Part shown: positions 50,913 through 57,446 of the stretch, in pieces | How the letters are laid out: each line of letters starts with the position of its first letter | Numbering within the stretch: the first letter of the stretch is position 1 | Origin: Leptobacterium sp964389205 | GTDB lineage: Bacteria > Bacteroidota > Bacteroidia > Flavobacteriales > Flavobacteriaceae | Direction: 5' to 3' | Assembly: GCA_964389205.1 (NCBI GenBank) | Contig: CAYMDH010000020.1 | Coordinates: forward strand, 1-57,446 | Length of the DNA stretch: 57,446 nucleotides | Notes under the pieces: generated by a model | The model's input: only the letters and a program-made list of their open reading frames with translations | Databases searched by the model: none | What the model was told of the DNA's origin: nothing | Made by a program: the position numbers and the translations under genes

Positions 50913-53808
50913 TTATCAAGGCTTCTTTTAAAATTGTAATTGGATGCAAAGCGACGCGTCCAGTACCATCTATTATCTGATGCCTACAACTTGTTCCATT
51001 GGCTGCAATTATTGTAGTTTCTTTACTTTTTCTGATAGCTGGAAATAATTTTAATTCTCCTATTTGCATGCTTATCTCATAATGTTCTTTTTCGTATCCA
51101 AAAGACCCTGCCATTCCGCAACATCCTGAACTGATAATAGTGGGGGTATAATTAGCAGGTAAATTTAAAATTTTAAAAGTATTTTCTTGATTAGACAATG
51201 CCTTTTCATGGCAATGATTATGAATTTTAATCTTTCTTTTTTCATTCGTAAACCTAGAGACTTCTATACTACCACTATCTATTTCTCCAGCTATAAATTC
51301 TTCTATTAAAAAACATCTATCTGAAATATACTTAGCGGTATTTTTATTTTCACACATCCTAAGATACTCATCCTTAAAGCTTAACAATGCAGATGGTTCT
51401 ATACCTATTATTTTAGTGTGATCAAAAACTAGCTCGTTTAATTTATTAATATTTTTGATTGCAAGTTCTTTAGCTTCCTCTAAAAATCCTTTAGAAATAA
51501 AAGCTCTCCCGCTTTCTGCATAAAAAACTGTCACCTTATATCCTAGCTTAGAAAGCAATTCATAAGCATCATTTCCTACATTTCCATCCAGATATTTGGT
51601 AAATTCATCAATATAAAGAACAATCGTTTGTTTATCTATGTTTTCTATCGGTGAGACATTAAAATCAAATCTTTGCAATCTTGGCAATGATCGTTTTGGA
51701 TGAATTCCTATCATATATTTAAAAAAACCACTTGTAATCGTATTTTTAAATAAGAAATTGCTCATCCTAGGTATTTTGCTTGCACAATCGTTTAAAAATG
51801 TAGCATTGGCAAAAATTTTATCCCTTAATTTTGTTCCGTTTTCTTTTTTATACTGATATAAAAATTCTGCTTTTAACACCGCTACATCTACATTACTAGG
51901 GCATTCACTTGCACATGCCTTACAACTAATACAAAGGTCAAAGGTTTCTTTTAGCGCCTCATTATCAAATTTATTTGCTTTGATAGGATTTGTTAGAAAT
52001 TCTCTTAATGCATTGGCTCGAGCTCTAGTGGTATCTTTTTCATTCTTAGTTGCATGATAGCTAGGGCACATTCCTCCTTTTGCAGATTCAGTTTTACGGC
52101 AATCACCACTCCCATTACATTTTTCTGTTGCTCTAAGAATTCCCAGAGAATCTGAGAAATCTAATAGTGTATTTATTTTAGGCTCTTCTCTATTTACTTT
52201 ATATCGAAGAGAAACATCCATTGCTGGGGCATTGACAATTTTATCACTATTAAAAATATTTTTAGGATCAAAAGCACTTTTAATTTCTTTAAGAATTTGA
52301 TAATTTCTTTTTCCCACTAATAATTCTATAAATTCACTACGTACAATTCCATCTCCATGCTCTCCACTAAATGTTCCTTTATATTTTTTTACCAGATTTG
52401 CAACTTCCGTCGTAATTGTTCTAAAAAGCGCTACATCTTCAGATTGTTTTAAATCAAGAATAGGCCTTAAATGAAGTTCTCCTGCGCCTGCATGTGCATA
52501 GTATACAGCTTCTTGTTTATACCTTGCCATAATGTCACTAAACTCGTCTATATATGCAGATAAATCTTCTAAGGCAACAGCGGTATCTTCTATACAAGCT
52601 ACAGCTTTCTTATCGCCTACAATATTTCCTAGCAATCCTAAGCCTGCTTTTCTAAGTTCCATTGCTTTATCTATATCTGCCGCATATAATGATGGAAACG
52701 CATAGCTTAATCCTGTCTTTTCTATAGTTTTTATTAATTCTTTCCTTCTAATCTCTAAATTAGCAGGGTCTTCATCTGCCAACGCTATCATTAAAATTGC
52801 TTTGGGATCTTCATCTATGAAAAATCTATTAGGTGCCTGAGTTTTATTATTTTTTGTACAATCTAATATTACTTTATCTATCATCTCACAAGTAGATAAA
52901 TCGTGTTTCATAATAGGTGCTACCATTTTACAGCAATTACTAATACTATCAAAATGAGCAACAATCATTACTGTATGCTTAGGAGGTATTTTATCTAACT
53001 TTAATTTAATTTTAGTGGTAATCCCTAAAGTTCCTTCGCTTCCTGCTAAGAGTTTATTCATATTAAAAGCTGGTCCTTTTTGATTAAAGGGTTGCATTTT
53101 AATTAATTCATCAATTGCATAACCAGTATTTCTTCTGTGAATTTCAGGTTTTGGATAGTTTCTTTCTATCTCGCTTAATACACCTTCTACAGATAATTGA
53201 TTGTAAATCTTTTTATAAATGGATGCTTCTAATGTAGATGTTTCCATTTTCTCAAAAAAACCAGCAGTATCTAGGTCTTTAAAAACAGTTTCGCTTTCAT
53301 CACTTAGCAATATCGTAGATTCTATCACTTTATCTCTTGTTACTCCATATTTTATAGAAGTAGTCCCGCTAGAATTATTTCCAAACATCCCCCCTATCAT
53401 GCATCTATTTGAAGTAGAGGTATTAGGTCCAAAAAACAAATCAAAAGGAGCTAAAAAAGCATTGAGTTCATCACGTATCACTCCTGGTTCTACAATAACC
53501 GTTTGTTCTTTCTCATTGATCTCTAATATTTTTGTAAAGTGTTTAGAAACATCTATAATAATACCTTCACCTACACATTGGCCAGCTAATGAAGTTCCCG
53601 CTGTTCTAGGTATTAATGTTATTTTATGAAGGTTTGCAAAACGTATGAGTTTTTTTAAATCTAAAACATCTTTAGGATACGCAACTGCTAAAGGTATTTT
53701 TCTATATACGGAAGCATCTGTTGCATAAATTGCTTTATGTAATGAATCTGTAAATAAATCACCTTCAAGGCTTTCTGATAAATCTAAAAGTAATTCTTCG
53801 AGAATCAT
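50905..53808 (-). CDS. FAD-linked oxidase plus Fe-S protein, D-lactate dehydrogenase type (967 aa)
   Basis: An FAD-binding PCMH domain (LIPRTAGTSLAGQCVGEGII; MIGGMFGNNSSGTTSIKYG) is followed by a FAD-oxidase C-terminal domain (YYAHAGAGELHLRPILDL; GTFSGEHGDGIVRSEFIE). Then come two Fe-S clusters (CNGSGDCRKT...MCPSY and LCISCKACASECPSNVDVAV) and a CCG-like SSGCCGMAGSFGYEKEHYE domain. It oxidises D-lactate or glycolate at the membrane. The start at 53808 (MILEELLLDLSESL) is preferred over the longer frame to 53868. Confidence 0.9.
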   Translation of the reverse strand: MILEELLLDLSESLEGDLFTDSLHKAIYATDASVYRKIPLAVAYPKDVLDLKKLIRFANLHKITLIPRTAGTSLAGQCVGEGIIIDVSKHFTKILEINEKEQTVIVEPGVIRDELNAFLAPFDLFFGPNTSTSNRCMIGGMFGNNSSGTTSIKYGVTRDKVIESTILLSDESETVFKDLDTAGFFEKMETSTLEASIYKKIYNQLSVEGVLSEIERNYPKPEIHRRNTGYAIDELIKMQPFNQKGPAFNMNKLLAGSEGTLGITTKIKLKLDKIPPKHTVMIVAHFDSISNCCKMVAPIMKHDLSTCEMIDKVILDCTKNNKTQAPNRFFIDEDPKAILMIALADEDPANLEIRRKELIKTIEKTGLSYAFPSLYAADIDKAMELRKAGLGLLGNIVGDKKAVACIEDTAVALEDLSAYIDEFSDIMARYKQEAVYYAHAGAGELHLRPILDLKQSEDVALFRTITTEVANLVKKYKGTFSGEHGDGIVRSEFIELLVGKRNYQILKEIKSAFDPKNIFNSDKIVNAPAMDVSLRYKVNREEPKINTLLDFSDSLGILRATEKCNGSGDCRKTESAKGGMCPSYHATKNEKDTTRARANALREFLTNPIKANKFDNEALKETFDLCISCKACASECPSNVDVAVLKAEFLYQYKKENGTKLRDKIFANATFLNDCASKIPRMSNFLFKNTITSGFFKYMIGIHPKRSLPRLQRFDFNVSPIENIDKQTIVLYIDEFTKYLDGNVGNDAYELLSKLGYKVTVFYAESGRAFISKGFLEEAKELAIKNINKLNELVFDHTKIIGIEPSALLSFKDEYLRMCENKNTAKYISDRCFLIEEFIAGEIDSGSIEVSRFTNEKRKIKIHNHCHEKALSNQENTFKILNLPANYTPTIISSGCCGMAGSFGYEKEHYEISMQIGELKLFPAIRKSKETTIIAANGTSCRHQIIDGTGRVALHPITILKEALIIN

Positions 53809-53909
53809 AGACTTCTTTTTGTAAAAATAGCAATTAAATGTAGGCTTTAACGTTATACGTTTGAACAATTATTTAAACAACTTGATTTATATTTAAACAA
53901 CTGTAATTT

Positions 53910-54365
53910 ATGAAAAAACTATTTTTATTTGGGGTAATAGCTATGGGCATGACGTTGTTTACGCATGCACAAGAGATTTCAAAAAATGCAGTAGGGCTTC
54001 GTTTAGGGGATAGCGATGGCTTTGGTGCAGAGATATCATATCAAAGAGCGATTTCAGAAAGTAATAGATTAGAATTTGGTCTTGGATGGAGAGATGGAGA
54101 CGATGACGATGCCTTTAAGTTAAGCGGATTGTATCAATGGGTTTTTCCTTTAGATGGAGGCTTTAATTGGTATGCAGGAGCTGGAGGCGGTATTGGAAGT
54201 AATGATGATCTTGTAGTTTTTGCTGCAGGAGATATTGGCATCGAATATAATTTTGAAATTCCATTATTATTATCATTAGATTTTAGACCTGAATTAGGAT
54301 TAATTAATGATTTTGATGACGACTTAAACTTTGATATCGCATTAGGAATTCGATATCAATTTTAA
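53910..54365 (+). CDS. Small outer-membrane beta-barrel protein (151 aa)
   Basis: Signal peptide ending THAQ at about residue 20; eight alternating hydrophobic strands (AVGLRLGDSDGFGAEISYQR; FNWYAGAGGGIGSND; FDIALGIRYQF) and a C-terminal Phe, the usual OmpW/OmpX-size barrel closing signal. Function unknown; common in Flavobacteria. Followed by a terminator. Confidence 0.8.
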   Translation: MKKLFLFGVIAMGMTLFTHAQEISKNAVGLRLGDSDGFGAEISYQRAISESNRLEFGLGWRDGDDDDAFKLSGLYQWVFPLDGGFNWYAGAGGGIGSNDDLVVFAAGDIGIEYNFEIPLLLSLDFRPELGLINDFDDDLNFDIALGIRYQF

Positions 54366-54383
54366 ATAGTATTCTTGGTTGAT

Positions 54384-54424
54384 TAAAAAAAGGGGTGGTT
54401 AAAATTATTTAATCGCCTTTTTTT
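54384..54424 (+). terminator. Intrinsic terminator after barrel gene
   Basis: The A run plus GGTGGTTAAA (54394-54403) pairs, with G-U wobbles, with TTTAATCGCC around 54408-54417, followed by a T run. Confidence 0.6.
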
Positions 54425-54440
54425 GTTTTGTTAAAACCTA

Positions 54441-54469
54441 TTGTTGTTTATAATGAATTAGTACCTTTG
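54441..54469 (+). promoter_or_regulatory. Promoter of the TlpA-like gene
   Basis: TTG at 54441-54443 and TACCTTTG at 54462-54469 fit the Bacteroidota -33 TTG / -7 TAnnTTTG pair with an 18-base spacer, 26 bases before the start codon. Confidence 0.6.
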
Positions 54470-54494
54470 TTCTTGTTAAAAAAAAATTTATTTG

Positions 54495-55619
54495 ATGAAA
54501 CAAATTACAATGTTATTCTTAGGGCTTCTTGTATTGGCTTCTTGTGAACAAAGAAAAGAAAATGAATACCTCATTAAAGCTTCTATAAGTGAAGAATTAA
54601 ATGGAAGAAATGTAGTTTTAAGAAAAGTAGAAAACAATCAATATGTTGAAGTAGATACTTCAGAAATATCAAATGGGAAATTTAATTTTAAAGGTTTTTC
54701 AGAAGTTCCTGAACTTCATTATTTATTTATTGACGAAATAACAACTCCTATTGGAGTTGTACTAGAAGAGGGAACAATTAAAGTTTCTGCACATAAAGAT
54801 AGTATTCCTCTGGCAAAAATGGGAGGTACTATTTCTAATGATGAATATTATGTTTTTGTTAAAGAACAACGAAAAATAAACTTTGAAATAAATCAAATTA
54901 GAACTGAATACCAAAAAGCAGCACAAGAGGGAGATTCTGTTACTATTCAAAGCTTATCTGAATTATATCAAGAAACCATAGCTGAGGCCCAAAGATTTGA
55001 ACCTCGCTTTATGGATGATAATCCTTCTTCTTATGTTACTTTATTGTTATTAGAACGTATGTATGCTGGGCAACTTAAAACGGCTACAGAATCCAAAAAT
55101 ATTTTTGATAAATTTCCAGAAAATATAAAAAATACTTCTGTAGGTGTTAGTCTGGAAGTTGCTTTAACAGAAACTTTATCGGCAGAAAAAAATACTAGTG
55201 TAGGAAGCCTAGCTCCAGATTTTTCTGCTCCTACTCCTTCAGGAGAACTTTTAAAGTTAAGTGATGTAAAAGGAAAAATAACTATTATAGATTTCTGGGC
55301 TGCTTGGTGCAAACCATGTAGAGTAGAAAATCCAAATGTTGTAGCAATGTATAATAAGTATCATGATAAAGGATTAAATATTATAGGAGTATCGTTAGAT
55401 AGAAAACAATCAGATTGGTTACAAGCTATTGAGGAAGATAAACTTCCTTGGAATCACGTTTCTAATCTTCAATCATGGCAAGATCCAATAGCAAAATCAT
55501 ATAATGTAAGAGCTATTCCTGCCACTTTCATTCTTGATGAAGAAGGTAAAATTGTAGCCAGAGACCTAAGAGGTCCTGCTTTAGAAGCTAAAGTTGGAGA
55601 GCTTTTAGGAGCATTATAA
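54495..55619 (+). CDS. TlpA-like thioredoxin lipoprotein with DUF4369 domain (374 aa)
   Basis: ATG 54495 is used; the upstream TTG is unlikely. Lipobox LVLASCEQ; an N-terminal DUF4369 domain (about 25-120); a helical middle; and a C-terminal TlpA/AhpC thioredoxin fold with WAAWCKPCRVENP (CxxC) and the cis-Pro of AIPATFILDEEG. A periplasmic or outer-membrane-anchored disulfide reductase, common near outer-membrane proteins in Bacteroidota. Confidence 0.9.
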   Translation: MKQITMLFLGLLVLASCEQRKENEYLIKASISEELNGRNVVLRKVENNQYVEVDTSEISNGKFNFKGFSEVPELHYLFIDEITTPIGVVLEEGTIKVSAHKDSIPLAKMGGTISNDEYYVFVKEQRKINFEINQIRTEYQKAAQEGDSVTIQSLSELYQETIAEAQRFEPRFMDDNPSSYVTLLLLERMYAGQLKTATESKNIFDKFPENIKNTSVGVSLEVALTETLSAEKNTSVGSLAPDFSAPTPSGELLKLSDVKGKITIIDFWAAWCKPCRVENPNVVAMYNKYHDKGLNIIGVSLDRKQSDWLQAIEEDKLPWNHVSNLQSWQDPIAKSYNVRAIPATFILDEEGKIVARDLRGPALEAKVGELLGAL

Positions 55620-55641
55620 AAATATTAAAACTCATATCATA

Positions 55642-55675
55642 AAAAAAAGTCTCTGTAATAATAGAGGCTTTTTTT
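55642..55675 (+). terminator. Intrinsic terminator after TlpA-like gene
   Basis: AAAAAAAGTCTCT pairs with AGAGGCTTTTTTT around an 8-base loop, with one G-U pair. Confidence 0.75.
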
Positions 55676-55849
55676 ATTCATTTTAATGTGCTTCAGATCT
55701 TAAATACTTATAAATTACGGTTTTTACGTAATTCACTATGGGTACTTTTCCCCTTTTTTTATGTTATGCGCTAGAAGTATTAGGTAAAGTGTTGATTTTT
55801 AGCGAAATTTAAGAGAAATACTCCCTCTTTAACAACCAAAACAATCAAT

Positions 55850-57061
55850 ATGAAAACCAAAGTAATTACTTCATCTGAAGAAGCCATTGAAGTTTTAATC
55901 AAAGAGCTTGAAAACAATAAAGAACTAAAAGAGTTATTAATAATCTCTTTAAAACAGGCAAAAGAAGCAGCTGCAGAATACTTAGATAAAGCTTTATACG
56001 AAGCTCTATCATGGCCTTCACACATTAATGAATATATTACATATCTTAGAAAATTTGCGTAATGGATTCCTCAACAAAGCGGAGATGATGCCTGGTTAAA
56101 ACCTAATACTCATCATCATCAAGAAGTATATGATAGACTTTGTCATTTTTATTGGTTAATTGATCAGAAAATAGGGGTTGATGAATCAATAATTATCGAA
56201 AATATTCCTTTTTTTAGAGAATGGCTCATTACCTATGCACAACTTTGGGGTAGTTTTTTAAATACTACAGCATCTTTTAATGACGAAGTTCTAAAATCTT
56301 TTCAAAAATATGCTCCTCAATACAAAGTAGATGATTCTATGATTAATGGCAAACCCAATAACCCTAGTGGATGGTTAACTTTTAATCAATTTTTTGCACG
56401 GGAGCTAAACCCTGGACTCCGTCCTATTACAGCGCCTGAAAACAACTTGGTGGTTACCTCTCCAACAGATTGTACTTTTAAAGCAAGATATGACATTGAC
56501 AAGAACTCTCAATTACCTGATATTCCAATAAAAAAAACACATAAATATGCTAGTATCGAAGATTTATTAGAGGGAAGTAATTATAAAAGTGCTTATGCAA
56601 ATGGAACTTTTGTACATTATTTTTTAGGCCCTTATTCATACCATCGCTTTCATGCACCAGTAGCTGGTATTGTTAAAGAGTGTTATCCTATTCATGGATT
56701 GGTATATTTGGATGTACACATAAATAATAAACAATTTGATGCTCCAGACAGTTCAGAAGATGCCTATGAATTTGCACAAGCCAGAGGCGTAATTACCATA
56801 GATACTACAAATTCTCCTTATGGAAGTGTTGGTGTAATCACTATAATACCAGTAGGTATGTGTCAGGTTTCTTCTGTAAATATGACTGCTACAGTAGGTA
56901 GTGAGTTATTAAAAGGGGATGAATTTGGATACTTCTTATTTGGTGGTTCAGATATAATTGTTCTATTTCAGAAAGGTGTTGAACCCGTTATTGGAGAAGA
57001 ATTAGAATATCGTCTTTATGGCACTAAAATAGCTAACTGTCAACCTTTTGTAAAAAAATAA
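55850..57061 (+). pseudogene. Phosphatidylserine decarboxylase-like gene with an in-frame TAA
   Basis: One reading frame runs 55850-57061 but is interrupted by a single TAA at codon 71 (56060-56062). Before it: EALSWPSHINEYITYLRKFA. After it: WIPQQSGDDAWLKPNTHHHQ, continuing without further stop into the PSD domain with FHAPVAGIVKECYPIHGLVY, VGMCQVSSVNMTATVG and KGDEFGYFLFGGSDIIVLFQ. The flanks on both sides look like the same family, so one substitution (for example AAA to TAA) explains the stop. An ATG at 56339 gives a 240-residue C-terminal ORF. PSD makes phosphatidylethanolamine; here the protein is probably broken unless stop readthrough or restart occurs. Confidence 0.75.
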
Positions 57062-57137
57062 GTTTCTTCAAATAATAGTGCCTCATTTTTTGATCTCAAA
57101 AACGTATTCAATGCTAGATAATTAATTAGTAAAGGTT

Positions 57138-57422
57138 ATGGATGCAAAAAAACTAAAAAAAGAATTAGCCAAGCGAGGTATTGATTTTGTTTGGGAAGGA
57201 GATAAGAACTATAATGAGAGTCGCAAAATATGCAATTCCAGATTTAATTATAAACCAACTGTAGTAGCATATTGTGAAAATGAAACAAATATTTCAGATT
57301 GCATAAAATTATCTAAACAATATAAAATTGAATTTAGAATACGTTCTGGAGGGCACCAACACGAAGGGATGTGTTCTGGTAATGGTATTATGGAGACCTT
57401 TGAAAAATGTCATAAATTTTAA
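57138..57422 (+). CDS. N-terminal fragment of a berberine-bridge-type FAD oxidase (94 aa)
   Basis: YNESRKICNSRFNYKPTVVA, NISDCIKLSKQYKIEFRIRS and GGHQHEGMCSGNGI are the start of an FAD_binding_4/PCMH domain (GGHxxEG being the FAD-His region). The frame then ends at TAA 57420-57422 after METFEKCHKF, where the domain should continue for several hundred residues. The remaining 24 bases of the window do not obviously resume it. Likely a truncated or decaying gene; a sequence error near the edge cannot be excluded. Confidence 0.6.
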   Translation: MDAKKLKKELAKRGIDFVWEGDKNYNESRKICNSRFNYKPTVVAYCENETNISDCIKLSKQYKIEFRIRSGGHQHEGMCSGNGIMETFEKCHKF

Positions 57423-57446
57423 GTTTCCCTTGAATTTTGCATTCTT

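Noticed and set aside
53809..53868. Twenty-residue N-terminal extension of the FAD/Fe-S oxidase
   Set aside because: The sequence (Lys- and Phe-rich, no family similarity) precedes a good ATG at 53808 that begins the conserved region.

Overview
The window looks like a chromosome segment of a marine-type member of the Flavobacteriaceae (Bacteroidota). It is AT-rich, lacks strong Shine-Dalgarno sequences, and shows promoters of the TAnnTTTG type. Its gene content is typical of the family: E1 alpha-beta fused 2-oxoacid dehydrogenase, Smr-less MutS2, lamin-tail surface protein, TlpA/DUF4369 lipoprotein, DUF4251, DUF1835 and LytTR systems. No tRNA, rRNA or CRISPR array was recognised.

Left part (1-13953). 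The 3' end of an AsmA-like gene is followed by a short stretch with two degenerate inverted dif-like sites. Then comes a roughly 12.6 kb integrated phage (1305-13942) bounded by a 16-bp direct repeat, TGTACTATAATTTATA. The right copy sits in a full dif-like XerC-arm/6-bp/XerD-arm site and the left copy has a degenerate XerD arm. There is no integrase, so the element appears to use host XerCD, as CTX-type phages do. It carries a chain of tiny overlapping early genes, a rolling-circle (G2P/X-like) replication initiator, a candidate major capsid protein, many one-membrane-span proteins, an M23-type peptidase, a 3TM holin, a secreted pectate-lyase-like spike protein and a hairpin-rich non-coding region. 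It lacks terminase, portal, tail and Zot genes. This fits a tailless ssDNA phage better than a tailed or filamentous one.

Middle part (14014-41280). This is mostly host housekeeping and envelope genes: an OmpA/lipocalin lipoprotein pair, DUF4251, an NTF2-like protein, a TMEM175-type channel, a Bcr/CflA efflux pump, a LytTR two-component operon in which one of two histidine kinases has lost its catalytic residues, a protein with eight 34-residue SDHY repeats, TerC, an EamA transporter, ExbD, YceI, the E1 dehydrogenase, a 2OG oxygenase, SUI1, a nucleoside phosphorylase, polyphosphate kinase, uracil-DNA glycosylase, MutS2, and a frameshifted DUF4139 protein with an inserted TonB-plug domain.

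RiPP-like operon (41310-44897, minus strand). A GshB-like ATP-grasp ligase, an N-formylglutamate amidohydrolase-family protein and a QEGLA/DUF1704 metallopeptidase overlap one another. They are followed by three unannotated 51-60 residue peptides. These peptides have basic MKK leaders, a Gly-rich junction, and C-termini that copy the SusC/RagA plug signature (VRIRG...S...PLF or PLYVVDG). This is the best candidate for an undescribed system in the window.

Right part (45026-57446). It holds a LytTR remnant, a lamin-tail surface protein, a dicarboxylate symporter, chorismate synthase, an LpxH-like phosphoesterase, a lipoprotein, a D-lactate dehydrogenase-type FAD/Fe-S protein, an outer-membrane barrel, a TlpA-family thioredoxin, a phosphatidylserine decarboxylase gene interrupted by one in-frame TAA, and a fragment of a berberine-bridge-type FAD oxidase.
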